From Clostridium sp. MCC353 (lineage in GTDB: Bacteria > Bacillota > Clostridia > Lachnospirales > Lachnospiraceae): a DNA stretch of 64,000 nt. Below are positions 58,601-58,965 of this stretch, in pieces. The position numbers were made by a program, and so were the translations under genes. Within the stretch, counting starts at the first letter, position 1; each line of letters starts with the position of its first letter. The notes under the pieces are model-generated. The model saw only the letters and a list, made by a program, of their open reading frames with translations. It ran no database searches and was not told the origin of the DNA. The stretch is taken from NCBI RefSeq assembly GCF_018785315.1, contig NZ_WQPN01000033.1, positions 1-64,000 on the forward strand, given 5' to 3'.

Positions 58601-58965
58601 ATATAGGGCAGTTCAAAATGAATTCCGATCTGTGCAAAGCTTCCGTCACCAGTAGCATAAACACCTGATTCGGTAGTTACGATCTCTCCACGTTTTAGAG
58701 CTACCGTACCTTTCGACACCATCAATCCCGGATCAAACTCTGTGCTCCCACCGTTCGTCCTCTTCATGGAAGTTGTCATAATCGGGTACTCTTTAGGCTT
58801 CGTATCTCTCTCCGCACTATTGGCCTGCTTGATCTGCGAATCCGGCACCCTGACCGCCCCGAAGGCAGTTACCGGAAATGCGCTCTGAAAAAACATACAG
58901 AGCGCAAGCGTCATGCTGATAAATCTCCTTCCATAATCATGCCATCGCGTTTTCAACTCATTCAT
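22684..58965 (-). CDS. Giant modular secreted/wall-anchored protein, 12,093 residues
   Basis: This is a single uninterrupted frame of 36,282 bp. I chose ATG 58965 (MNELKTRWHDYGRRF) because GGAGGGG lies 8 nt upstream; the frame itself opens at 59061. Residues 1-37 are a Sec signal peptide ending near VTAFGA. Acidic/Ala-rich linkers lie at about 175-247 and 642-695. At least 16 tandem modules of about 300 residues fill about 720-5540. Each has a strand pattern around N-x-S (for example YRATIGNDSPSY, FQAVIGNNSPSH), then RGF/GY...I, an I.IYD strand, L.IP...W and NGY.Y. Next come aromatic-rich islands (about 5780-5920, 6295-6530, 8210-8520) and Cys/His motifs (about 9130, 9270). Five SdrD_B-like domains (about 10470-11845) include one holding a coiled coil of about 340 residues. 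The C-terminus is NPKMG, a hydrophobic helix and RKKKK, a sortase-type anchor. No enzyme motif was recognised. It is likely a surface fibre or adhesin; ligand and function are unknown. Confidence 0.9.
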   Translation of the reverse strand: MNELKTRWHDYGRRFISMTLALCMFFQSAFPVTAFGAVRVPDSQIKQANSAERDTKPKEYPIMTTSMKRTNGGSTEFDPGLMVSKGTVALKRGEIVTTESGVYATGDGSFAQIGIHFELPYIFSTLDEESQETHYYYSYNAEPEKPGDVLLGGVEMNMASTDRWNIFFPNPDEALQEINLLEAETEGTSAEALDEEEETEETEDTADTASGSNAKKANKKATADKATGSNALKEQLESIQNSIMPVAEEDFEHEVLGGIKLPRYDNSAWPRENPELGASVGWYRGAVTVLEKDIITSGVTPTFITSFRFWTVPGESLPEGVEARVFTWAHYDRYAPTTNISNSNIYADAYLLDSCVAPGNRLDSSETNKLNLFYTNLNWDSKLDARQDDPSSNFVLGWQKYNYASYDFEISNTSGMVKNLDGTWDFPRKEGNKIDPNDLPPDTAVFKKFDMALWLPSGGNAKTDQNQLIKWLCDPDDPDTLRNPMLNETYLDGRDNLSADQTFTGVWGDNHLKRLRPDLMDKHELAEDYVSEYDNLGGALILDVSGIYNLNDPDLEAAFEAEENPYAILDDPRFSAGGEPLVKIVPYYMNGDTTIRIHGEETLYPPHMQYQIDHPDEFLVETPETETLNDEGGYDTGVMLINDLPPEEQPEEAAAAEVEKAEEEDRPVEGPAARLMAEEEAEVQEADSSNASEYPSKKHYRLYVPYDNQFPAKMAGENYQADVTAETTVSYGNNILWNKEKDTRTYFQVQNAEGHDGEKHLETKMSAVGRPLGYQIKEIKTPDNENHTSVPIYSPYIQDTMPEYYDLTHIQFIMPGDVLDEKGINYWLATKDYLRGVGIDYRVAYVEGDETYYDVPKYQIRVIDESGGESWFNFAETEMEREVAVYEDGSKETIWTLKVEKQMKDYLEQNPGMTFGRDLRINFKSVFLPGDECPGRVKITGIPRISGKFTNSADIRYPRMDYQEFGDLNTDVEVKEYISDKKGYFYTKKEYEVNDKTAESNSEKSDVYFKAWAHTEIKGIVKEDDEKLKTPMDLEYGSYVYRLQNRTRGRAYNTKVEIEVPYKTIREEEEQEDGTKKMVDKPGFVASKFRIPKEIMLSGDIKDIIFEYGETEEGDPVQVSLKKEELKELFGVDEDGNLIEDEINLEATYEEEDGTVVEGFWDGILRKITVNYNEVYGVDEIIGEDAVSDWDEFNPLENEEDQDILDERTKKVVYQLYGTCHSLRECETEVKYDITGYIKDDKKVEPKPYKGSDKAILIFEMANPTLEISLSYDYKERTYVSKKDPDPAVRIQELQIPYDQMYRNHAKLGNDSSAVMPLGKVEFEIPITDNKQETEQENHRGFVSRKFIIDAVDRFYLDQDTKQYVKVTDFSDQGVFEHSPKGIISKISFIDADDEEHAVVYQTHMKEYEVTVDGRKEKVEILDWSNDHQLTQFYDEESEQYIIPEKAWAKPEPEYGTPIEHLGKIVVEFINVDSDLKEGTDLETGELSDNRINAELSGSSNVYEQDLDLYGVFSARTDDSKKAKVKKVDYDAVKTYLNPEPAIDTYLEVMKGYDKYYPNGSSLGKVYTLNGYRYQDGDPGAEDVSFTTTIFTKNASRMKPSVLTLDIMNRLNPDVHNRPEGFITRSIVIPKEIYKYADIEKIDIYDADPVTPTLIKTPYTIGHFQKTAEEDGTSTFDRFGDPVTVNKGTLMYDSEGEPIYEWSGLTPNESELYGEAYPENGTYLEDEDIVINEGMWFDHGIAVPHQVVITFRSVEGDTEESNIFVRLIGGANVGGDFKVDSEFRTKEARPNTEDSYYGECEDNHVLSIKNANLLYVKHQAAYTAKQKDDKGEDKILGKDAISYSVKSNEVPTIFAPYNNFIKRYEYFVGPSYDKNAADVFDRSPHNVLDVLLDITLPVEKKKVLDPEKKTDGNPRGTEVDEYRGFIFEELRIDKKELDKTTGVYELQFGSGDSVWTNYNQPIINDTQIFRTIPEKKDTNEYDIRKYITEDGDLVITKDDLNELLVKDGKDPIEAVKFIRINFNSIKLNNNIADGAVKVIVNGRINEYTQDTVSSGATGETPNYNLSNNTGIFAKGYFFRRKGYNYMLKTDIPEVLWEKTYFRDRIVIQRPRMQVDAYSKFQDRQKYITQDTIQTPDSFNGDYMRRWVYENSSGNSEYYYGDYRGYNAADNYLWAPMGNTLDLEKYDRYQHRFEFEFGNFQQTEEKHYYTSRNIAAYDNVSDMPHPVFTVDIDVDKDKKGFLTSIVHIDNLLAYGEKPVLTLYDVNGEEKVYDTEQLEAMIVEKDGVKGADIEIDKDFILKKAEVVYDNYEGNNVTYNLKRNKMIFYGMLTTYDGEGKNGADSEAEGIVAYGTMKTEDYDPKSIVVQNAYAKRQARFTQAPSKPELSLYVKGNTLEKDKQSIHDKRWVLDSRGNRVYNQYGIGVANSSIDAEGTYFQAVIGNNSPSHIYNGNLVVDLPISRDMDGNVKGYELTKIESDVSWITMTTHKYMDENGQLIEEQGLDAVTLYQFDSEDYYTIKDEELKKYITDGKLSIPSEVWIEQGITKPSKVVFKVDFYRANTKYQWVNKYGMRGLDTTGSAPDNISNVYFYGRPTGYVFTEHPGEAEDDKTSYSLDTRELKAKIKWQDTHEIKNSEDGNPKPVIASDAREAALKIEPPAPAEDVLAIGSYRSHEAGRHGADYALEGGSQTGIGAISRVPYESNTYRMSLMNVNRKDSIRVGDMGSAYPTYETPYKNVYMSEPVLDVTLDLSRDKDEEIGGYVLQEIRADSVFMENIRDRWNKNEYSLESVTLYDFTYDPKVDKEPGPDKVYVIEEDELQSYIKNGTLSIPAKAWNDQFSASGGKVKNPVRVVIKAGSYKCTTAINVLDNTKGSIRFVGYPDNYLYEEVGENNFTAVRYLKAHGTWKDAYEERSAKLASAKLSPASVESDYTTGSISAYLHLHASDPYTNAVAWSGSNHSTDKDQYGNVTRWVATTVGAKNTKFCIDVGNESRSKIQDGGRIQINLPITYSSDEKKVSGYTANSISLNAAFLNNIGFEETETGKKYKIRSIRIEDISYDKNNPDYADAFVELNDYDVISSLFKNGQFVWNRIDDKKDSDNGYFLYDTHHKVKDVKTIIIEVDEYQRNTANDNITAIYSNGFDGESCQTQYISNSTLYKPYYVLDWNGTIWSQKEPLPGVNGVAPNNLGMITVGGTPTGYVYTKTTEPDGTNKYTPSNQLKVTTSFQDLWESDVKGSPHKGSKEADYGWARMDVVSSAPTIAAVAYHDDTHYANDKVHSKDKTIESAIGAKKSRYQLTLGNDSAATIFEGRLTAIMPTSITLKGGPETNGGFILSKITSDKEFLKNIGQRDEEKNLLWQDYYYTGIRKIRFIERDKTPEDEEDDIKYVEYLFEDPIDTASMSDAEREEAEEENAKRKKANKVIWEFIKDETLEIPDTAWKELIPDVGTVEITVDEYGPNGNYKVANTTPTNLSKLQFWGSPDGYLYYLTDGKDENGQDIKIYNKNTNLKINAAWADAYELEANPKSETAKKEDYSVLKLQKSEPYMYVRAWDTQRGSAYETTNYYNTDTAVSTSMGAKQTFYELLLRNKSIGAVAGGQVVIDIPVSETPEIRDINGHVTIEKGTIQGYAADAITSYQPKSGAVSNFIPYITSDVQVKELDEEGEPVIVIKKQINLKRIEIRDYRVKDVQQYNSQGQVTSEYQTALDQGLIVVFDNTDGLLDHKDSELDFTSELADIKLKNLIKTTVTGVKYLDIPKAAWNDGNDRNNSRNVLYPAKVIIDMKNYEGKPRTEDNENVRDSALFVKGIPNGYMFDADDDVLKVNRNLKLNASFEDTYESEINLYDLSITNPSATNEQKEAAKHRRTGFATLAIAPSDPQMLIQAWDTQRGSDYEKSGYNSTNVVETSLDAEQTFYELVLRNQSIGKVSGGEIVIDVPLSTTPEIKDLDGRIAIKENEIQGYAVESIGSYHPENGAVNNFIPYITRDVEVIATDSNGTPVTVTKKEIGLERIEIRDYRVKDVKQYGDDGKETEEYKKALDQGLIVVFDDTDGLLDHHDSGKNITKESIDIKLADLIKTTAAGVKYLDIPDVAWNDRNDLNSSRNVSYPSKVIVSLREYEGKNSPGDYNYSRDSVLYVKGTPNGYLFESDGENLRMNRDLKLRASFEDKYETNINLYTQSLTNPDATAAEKEGVRYRRNGFATLRAVPSDPKALVQAWDTARKAGPNGGYNDAISIVETGLDAKYTFYEVLLRNQSIGNVKNGETIIDIPLTTTPEIKDQAGRVLIERGTIQGYQVSNFSSVNPQTKAISNFISRITSNVVIESRDDDGNLVKKVKSKIGLERVEIRDFRAKDISRFDGNGIETKEYLEAVDKGLIMVINDTDGLIDHKDTPVNFEERDIHIKLADLIKTTATGVKYLDIPETVWDDQRYLDKERNIIYPAKIIIETVKYDGKNTKTEAANYRDSALFVKGIPNGYLYEPDGENYLKANRDLKLKASFEDTYETNMRLYELLILNPEADAETKESIRYRSNGAGTLRILPAKPYMLMEGHNNVDNYNYVQNSKVYIGKDNDYRATIGNDSPSYMRGGEFVFDLPLGQIPDEVTATGFRLEHMVSDPNFVKQITHDRIVPDLDEEGNYKFDNDGNMIYRIEQVIDIQTIDIYDYRAPEIAQAYALWTPGEENGWDSINKKIIKYKSDGSLTDIFKMLVFNGMVVSYSDKEGLADFVYDKTLEEIIAEQRKAYVESMPGLSDEDKEYAAEQFVDANAEFIISDFIQKNDAGELILDIPRAAWGRGISQQKVETASDSNAARAEQEEVETEYQDRKKYVDNVGKIVIEVGRYNENTYYNDNLAPGITQRYSNRSLMYFQGNPNGFLYEYEQSGENWKPLYKEALPSDGKLKDVAEQAMVKGDWSNPLSLMDLSYLEKLSTGVMNLARSGPSNPIVDGLAVKDNSRRPSGDPARLYDGAKTTLTISNDQKQGLSYQYRLGNTSESIMSRPTFTVTLPINTNVEGDNATKTAVEAGRGFHLNTIRIDKKLFYSPNMFYGVKVLNEADRNYNNLTEIRQIRLIDRNNTMVDEKTGEKRPLEYTISQQDIMAAMLAYHNEKYGISTASNAIPNQPSIGNDAMTNSDRKQHGKMYVDENGDLMIPRSVWYNSQKTDLEGNPVDDTCWIDDDGYLYMENRDWYGELDGTYRKLGTKIDFREYKSEWDYVYVDQNKEQIVEAADVLVKPQTATITDATKGGRLKKVIYYAYPDEDQVKDVYQVIIEFNSFDNSVIGSDRGILQFYGNIDRYADDITRQDYWNVTNINNKMTAPATFIDHPAGMPDVNLNQDSSSPTFIIKESRPVVHADLKFYERDIYTKDHSSLWTGTWVGNSLVPINKNEKWTVIPYGREFQVIYRLTNDSISSSENFHFEFVPQITPKTEVGTVDKILNAVTGSEPDTTEDNRGFHTLDVILRKELLDKAIFERVVIYDKDDPEKFIIIRNAHNNAGEDQYPKGEYPYASMSDGLEDMPMPPVDFGNLFDDDGFSAGVPTPARWIVEYHGNTFTGDNWNDKDKEIKEGEQAGEENDPADEEKDLRIKTLHPVTEEDAKTYKNSNPYSVAEGVYELREGDVVIPRDVIVKWGEIQNVGRITIEGTSFKPMRNPDGDLNKRDESGSIGSLPTVDKESDVDPNQAVIFVGMSDTNLEYADAKSITSTWGYFRNFLYGRDYNQTYGTPDISDPDTKIEKDKDNVKLEREDDDTTHIFTPKLFFDSKISAVFKDSDDPSLRFDDETVSDVWGTRRLVRDDRLYQHPACLARDYGLSSRYDEPPSEARNDYGYNYNGQSFPVNTGGSSSDHGYNIGGLRDNLTAGSAATDNQNNGYRRYDHFYQDNNVMTVGYKAVASYTVDFQQWARTSWDTNSTNYATPIPYATTGSSNYSYQDIEKINYLRGLHTDNTAVQPQDLSAAADITMKIDLPVDGFDAYYVKLRPALRPFVNSVTVEYVTYDGGAAFDDLVINARDTNVSETTGGWRGNAANANASDYLKSETSFHKGFVPDQFDTTGKKVVSGDNKIMDNSGKLIDYALMTKSSESYLTEDMAKDGNGTMWWRIGLADTNRYNFKDDIDLSTMSDALPGDDYNPQQTEFGYDHATPYYRPPSINVTKGDIKSVTIHMSINQDPAALNSSDQWQRLLADEGTWYEEWIDSQAARDDLDATWWKTMGQNSYEASNYNDIHPGKINLNSKVKQDTRHSIEITGRVIKLGQQEANLTTSIELGKQFDNRDEEEILGEDRDALVGKQMVDPENRVSKPRKDTGVKAGDVLADDSRATAAQEHLQSNWSYRRYYNYFTHAVYEGGRSFWSEGTVNRCGHSSDLRHGYYDQYYYCTAYQHWDEWHSRYLRDRAIINVKNADNLMDVGIGDGNGYVRDADGDPIRDAKGSLVINNNSLDNKWYDSSVWNDSYTTTYAGLKNMANYNDLRPYTLKIGQVAHPNSIEKNHNYTPGWESYWKGGFTAASQGGYKSHGHTHYGYNYSWTCSNTSYWFLYIRSYAPVLEMPMLDEWAGKYSHIDRVEIEDTLPAITREDGWYKGFFTRYLEVAPSMIPYVESVTVDLETRNTDGTTSTRTVKVPRGAIYGNTQKHSAEAGSNPRARGSISLFSAAVPGDGVEVDEEGKPIIMPSVSETYNKAGAGKIYFHYDDMRADLTDMTATQSNALLAGDDITEVMSNDEFNDSIVAATNVIEVKKNEYPVKVTFTAVNIPGNGDNASEFNGVHRDDNGAAPDFYIWGNINDIIVDFYEPANDIWKSYDSNRFLSGSSAWTTARVQQQRSQDIINRMKNLSAEPSKVNSVEAKFYKTAYNKMISEPMSAEEFINRNFWGFDDKDTDDKYKLGAPIVKNDDAYWWAQYVQPAAKVNIDTMDDPEMTRVYDFAGDNKSPMKLRYRIWAENTTKKQDRYLTTADGSIKLDPTGNPIKNPEYENTAYYKDMNYINDLPDGYRLEKIWIPAQFIDKGPYDDYSFEADRLTLTMGKLEKIKDGETSVGNKREYKVVPDPDPKNKVELLEVKEGVKETEGIDRFVHSEYMHLVPTMEEAEKAAEEGNKELLRFAEEGDIYAHKYYVIDLEKMFFDGVLKPIEMPYVEPETGVERIYLQNYIASYNYHIRVKSKWLVDYEKNKTRYFQPESTLTGKRAFEEKDGKKVEITPKDKLPIDIMMEGVFVDRRKDEKFRKATDSNATESDAQVEETWENRMPWTETYNSLPSIDTDQFTLRLKDAVKDYVSLTVQAAGIHVINMTETKNPEQQASGKGSEFQTKYLTVRDSRILDFYNRATRLEIAVNRLPYKDAGLEEIDPDAPDKDEKNRPMTGDYNKQDDPDEFDYDPRKPDYQVNVRNLVPGDRFNYFITVINEKDPERATCSWNQPVIRFKAPEGTRIARWIYLPETSYGMGEAEGYTVDAEPIYKEGTEDEPEMVYRGYQVPYINGAEVKYPEDKDPLVTEPETDVTVPEDRIQLIAYDPSTREVTEDGDVVFKRLPHDTELVDKVSKNKDQQPINKPTFLRSAPVYEPAQQEDITTDIVWRFDNAVIPINQGIRIMVVLEVEDDFTDEEGKPVDYRGREIEESNVYIGALPAHGYEPFYFGNDDRTGDKSNISFDDDMDRIKEIVEEVKKDDSTVEYNAVKAGINLTEESDVDRKTTQAWVKSYGAKTYKPEIPIKSTLYMENNVDGAEAKLTVGEPYVKGENGFNAKEATNGMIRNDVRHDIDEFDVMADFIGNNYDYNGYSDVNHRTQVTGNKALDQQGFFMNEIPKVMYATNSNAEKNQEARYFVQLRDDLRDNLESDGSDEDPWTKSYNDFWIEVNGDGYKLTDLDANGQPKEDTEPIDTYQIARFKWRYSNIAAYGEPEEDNKETYLTMDPVEIIGIAKYADNNQQHNGSSYQYTRVLAVGITGYWRHDHLSLDDEGEVDSYRYQISGKSELTVRRRLPQVVLDSQSFAVKDYAEEQYLIKGVNDIEEDKVTNAKTAAQLKLFAEASSKGEMMPENEVFTIKGYRPKQKIWNKVTLLALNREEQDSKKACSINDPYGSLATGELYSPTIIDKVPASYVIMPGKMGLNVSEDPSNPTKVTLPDDFNIKWYRADGTIKDKTDPTWAEPIVTVYQVKEKDIGGAFTIENDKLNKAFSVGNNKTVSLTNDVATDETTYFVYTYKFDNADETKENTAALLPGEQIELIYPVEAKQNGLPRVQIAELPYENNGAYLPSFGQYGYTSYTGYTAYTNDNVVYPSIDDTKTKMMDMDNLIHDVAVTGLREGGRVKEFIPYEKLEDAKVYHDDMMIHRSEFLGESMAYMPGAYGNAEMTSDKGSNSHYGSGANGKAWDCDMDSSIRQRVIVKLAETNGLTDVNNHDSGKDLMDNNRYYDDNNGRPEPLYGNYRINSRYYFHYRDYYKDVLKERTYNTIENWEGGLVQSEKPENMIWASNSLHLQKAWLYGTSQFLPDTFYNNKTRDRNVSRTEYPAVALYDLNLTDQAPGSVNTSYERQMSPTRSFQFGETYIARLYAANYGDWDLDGVVFTYVLPRGVMPLLGRPGSDSTENGLDKSQIDVRMGGTSINPNLGEKLDPEMFEVRIIQSPNMELVENGVDQTNHLAANSPMDPQMAAEFYDGKMYTYSADDIMKPWVVEITVKDPLTKWWNRGDDEDHYQMYVDIGCVVYGQSENDLYHDTLYVAPYTEKKDDTEPDTGIRNEDYYQIYDRNHWRGDIIKMGNYSQLHSQTYGMDKIQNYKGSYGYPVNYLYMKPQFYSPNVMYFDYRNQLCGTYIDGMTTGNDGQKLIVNPHIPDQEYINYIPVGDGTGNNRKYAVSGTEAKVKSPLIRHWSEVDGSEDAALHNKYGESKFDEFYQAMEDGTFKVSMFAENQFVWEQMQEIDDEIHYINGETNYTILPPSLVDASRHWATGKGNYSMPVFTDLLPYGIVPVDANGVPYPRNGLGEDGKLIDFTSQEVKERGISFELDVTDVVNGKPAVDNTASEVTKDKYITEIQFIDKDENGNPVNRYLVRFVPYMRVYSSIDWTMRPYYQFTYTDMLNIAYAPALKWNNRLNIRFDAMAVEMPEAVDKDGKKVDAYLERWQQNRSFTGSKVPGYKFFTDEKLAETHSYNPYYVGEESIKYSQIDLECPICGEKHVLNDKRLDSTGMNGRIKDPSLIGRMTAGQEDDPSLNVEDYADRTALKVSYGVLDVNGNRITGYTENNENVADRFVSNVMQIRTKNPRITLDKQIHEDPKGILPEGYIGGDADQSPDYHGNDIHNHKDYKEGKHAFGKTSCGADFEENTYTETILKKLTDHEITYGTRLWYSVKVKNEASDSEWDTSYGKLDKAIPSEAGYYEDDYEEQMKLEEEYRNNLILRSQKLSESGSVAHGAFVFSDYLPSTLAYDRAIMIETSDGTLLTKKEAEDAGWTIIDNSAEKPKPEDGHDRVKFVSITVIPPATLEGASGQEDAYKQIAGGKHPAGYLKAGEDFTLKIRTRVDTVPTDDKDYDKDGLSKDTYYNKVFVNLDCLDGNYSEITDKTFADYRLGGQNKDSIRYYSGEDTKRYVDGAGGITVKQDAFMTDGKTVKGSEERRLNAYKDNWNQKVKEEGEKERYAYDSAFGFKITRAEGISRINTDEPVVLQSNGSLTVPDFKALTPIDIYIDEARIVTGNQASAYLLNDLPLYSVINKAEMYNDLNKDYPGAIEVLNTVKKISTGKWYIPEEVCLVYDEKEQPEFVASASNAYRNELKKHLKVTVYYSSRTKTKEQRMTIDEKFDVDAEYEDGTRVWNKLIESDVEENKIYEVPSSELQTVGQDMNQILWHITTDDPEKYPIPEGFMLDIDADPNSDGTPKEKRKDRKNMSDLKAVMNENGENTNLNTQEPYHITDYKEGVDDVYTNGILINLNSNTPDSGAISYSSHYHRLYTQLDDISTQALDSKKRAGFRMVQKLPILEHYLNHQYYKYSRDMDGIEHYNWVDTSGGVTVLTKGRTMKFRLRLDNMDDEHLNGKHDEEDVMDKPTTTATVPSIFTIDSLEYVPYDKVKGTALDDDYTTEFDYPTERTLLWTYHVESLDGGAKNEETSIELRTEDPKDSVVFSKSLASGERFVRFEFDGQLMPGDRIIIEYLGRITATNENKDGTKTTVTSVYSTNAYGTLKKNPPAGDEEIPYNTASDQYDYDEDKSTQDNMIIVQSGEIEFEPGTETAGSKLVKSLLNVDGGALTYPIPVLEGERYHYRNEILNKKPYFEDKDDNSYYDPMIFDLLPEAEDSKIIGLQTQSGIKAVPRKSMWGPFSILSSKSYKLYRQSGKNEFEVDPSDYTVYVGPVSKEDGAITGPGINDQELITSPEYRISVNYYDVMRQKFRGETVSPGLIQQYPVYGYDWEDHYVKIDEIRELQENDPELAEEVLRGLRYVAVNFNDEFEMKGQTKFTLRYDQKVPLNLPVYYGTLPVSMEEENARNTVRSYAAVNTFVRYWQSLNPAESNEAMVYVNAPEGRGYIGDYIWLDDNSDGLQNEISYEIPDENKSLRTRMIPKRAYNEDTGRYEPDWGTDKDGNLLPDPGINQVLVQLLTPGGHLSNMDGQAVEAEPHKDDLTGDMLYTVLDDETGEPAVDFEGLQIKSPYGPVSYTSESDYFGNQGYYILPNLKPGSYKVRFTIPDKYKDYGLSTPVVRGSDMKIYAAGDTVLENEKEIEVTSLVFETVQPITVEAAVKSRDSQYVSCDIGIGKPVRYGGTVWIDEYQDDSKTSYDETNRDSIYQKENPIEPHVGKEHVQVTAFIKGEVDGAGNPVPAKDMHGKPMVTKTDENGDYRFDYMRPSRLKEDGTYDREYYFMITERYDPMWKPTYMTFAKVPTEDDDKNDLKAEGFTNPFAAEIPVDPDTNERKLITDPDNPYYNLYELDTTVDMGLRNGDANIISGTIWEDENRNGIFEQNMDTGYNEKGVENINVRLIPYIWLPEGDESEGNGQWKRVSKIADAQKADLFQWEITTLATDSNAEYTEGVLETTTTESGQYLFRNLPVETAVKIDDKPDQTYLMGYRVSIPDLPTRYTITPMHNYPMDAQEGKSYHVSDLDKDAFMHSYEDLRAGVGDTIYILASVLDPDDGEEHVNIKTVGIKTEDGLKAVTYDTDTINPQENVDGGILPYSKAEIAGVIWNDVSKDDIRQPEESGVDGVKVMLQYRMTATDSNGEPQDPYLVSEDGEYLSIFSYRSKEFDVEAEADQKGLVKDVDYWFDNNYIIPKNLAAEQEFEEMAREDKLRRQGLLEDAARLRREVQEIEEDSKDEFEKYENVKQQKKDLEDEIASLLNKNTDLTSQYDALALESDHVTLQINKNAQLLADKRDEIGRFMDEHSSERSEFENLKQNKEKALKEFTANANLVNENKALVKDLETEITEAEDSITKTEKRITEIDKRLDELGESPVDPDELTEKDELEEEKASLQEELTDLESLISSDETKISDAEDEIQRLEEENAELQSDIDKYTKQIDEKQPEIDRIEAELKRLEGEAEELEKKGKELNKTSSNLINQMAYIMMDKSDCKDRMDECQQELQRAEKSLVAQSKIVEEIEKRIKEKIEAAEALETEADVWYFSYLMCITAADGRYSFADVPLFDETLSANPIRNQDEKEAVPYTFRIVTEKSLNMDYVKLHIGDDRLHDSDVGAIANKTLDGIDLEKQEALAAKYGAIRENIAISQGFTPLEPKKDWYSVYDGIYSLYSSRSDKTHDVGLNVYDWYSQLGGTIWRDDDHDGIIDDSEKGIANVPVSLYRYGRYEEGSEPVYYTYEVLGQEDIASASNATASNAEKQSTLIQFTGKKKMTFGWIPVEDAAGKSVAYTDENGKYRFKVLVTDPDNPVEPYLYKVSVDKGEGEQNWSPFTYGFAADEVSNDVIPADQFLSLKHGSETLSSIVEESGVELDEDGYIPEGTVLIIPGVYDPAVFKGYVPKGMIDPEQMEDMPEVFSIITPETKPEEGAFTEGMGNAAVSLVGNSVGLEADSEELAVSHVFSLMNTEKKPGSRYVDLSSKKDDLHKNGGILKEIIPPDEPEKPEDPVIPPDEPKRHGGSSGSERSIKEVVKVQLIEPLLILSDKVFNPKMGYSDYVWTALLAIALALAALYISRKKKK
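22687..22790 (-). other. C-terminal cell-wall sorting-type signal (NPKMG, membrane helix, RKKKK)
   Basis: The last residues of the giant read VFNPKMGYSDYVW, then ALLAIALALAALYI, then SRKKKK. This is the order motif, hydrophobic span, positive tail seen in sortase substrates. Class B sortases of Firmicutes use NPxTx or related motifs. Here the scissile Thr position is Met (codon ATG, one base from ACG). Confidence 0.65.
23420..27560 (-). repeat. Five SdrD_B-like domains of the giant protein
   Basis: Domains begin with the signature (I/L)xGxxWxDxxxDG and end with (D/E)xGxYxFxxLxP. They lie at nt about 27,030-27,560 (GDYIWLDDNSDGLQNE), 26,500-26,860 (GGTVWIDEYQDDSK), 25,880-26,300 (SGTIWEDENRNGIFEQN), 24,140-25,610 (AGVIWNDVSKDDIRQPE, interrupted) and 23,430-23,850 (GGTIWRDDDHDGIIDDSE). 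The Asp-rich loops resemble the Ca-binding loops of staphylococcal SdrD B repeats, which make rigid stalks. Confidence 0.8.
24290..25315 (-). other. Coiled-coil insertion within an SdrD_B-like domain
   Basis: About 340 residues of continuous heptad-like Glu/Lys/Leu sequence (for example RRQGLLEDAARLRREVQEIE, LEEENAELQSDIDKYTKQID, KRLEGEAEELEKKGKELN) interrupt the fourth SdrD_B-like domain. The first half ends before it and YFSYLMCITAADGRYSFADV resumes after it. A short break with Pro residues (GESPVDPDELTEK) is consistent with a hairpin of two long helices. Confidence 0.8.
42350..56800 (-). repeat. Array of at least 16 tandem modules of about 300 residues in the giant protein
   Basis: Recurrent landmarks (approximate nt of the RGF/GY element): 56,670, 55,700, 54,960, 54,110, 53,190, 52,230, 51,560, 50,690, 49,920, 48,990, 48,090, 47,100, 46,110, 45,180, 43,920 and 42,650. 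Each module combines an N-x-S strand pair resembling DUF11-type domains, a hydrophobic segment (GYEL..I.SD or RGF..R.I.I), an I.IYD/LYDF strand, a L.IP..W segment, KV.I.....Y, and a terminal NGY.Y or GY.F element followed by (A/S)..W.D.YE. I cannot assign a named domain. Confidence 0.75.
45400..48400 (-). repeat. Three near-identical 993-bp (331-codon) direct repeats in the giant gene
   Basis: Equivalent points (the codons before the N-x-S motif) lie at 48,231, 47,238 and 46,245, exactly 993 bp apart twice. The copies share long blocks, such as LRNQSIG, TTPEIKD, IQGY, RIEIRDYRVKDV, QGLIVVF, TDGLLDH, GVKYLDIP and NGYLFE. The neighbouring modules are far more diverged, so this triplet arose by recent in-frame duplication. 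Confidence 0.85.

Noticed and set aside
22684-58965. Giant megasynthase (polyketide or nonribosomal peptide)
   Set aside because: No adenylation, ketosynthase or carrier motifs are visible; a signal peptide, Asp-rich β-domains and a wall anchor point to a surface protein.
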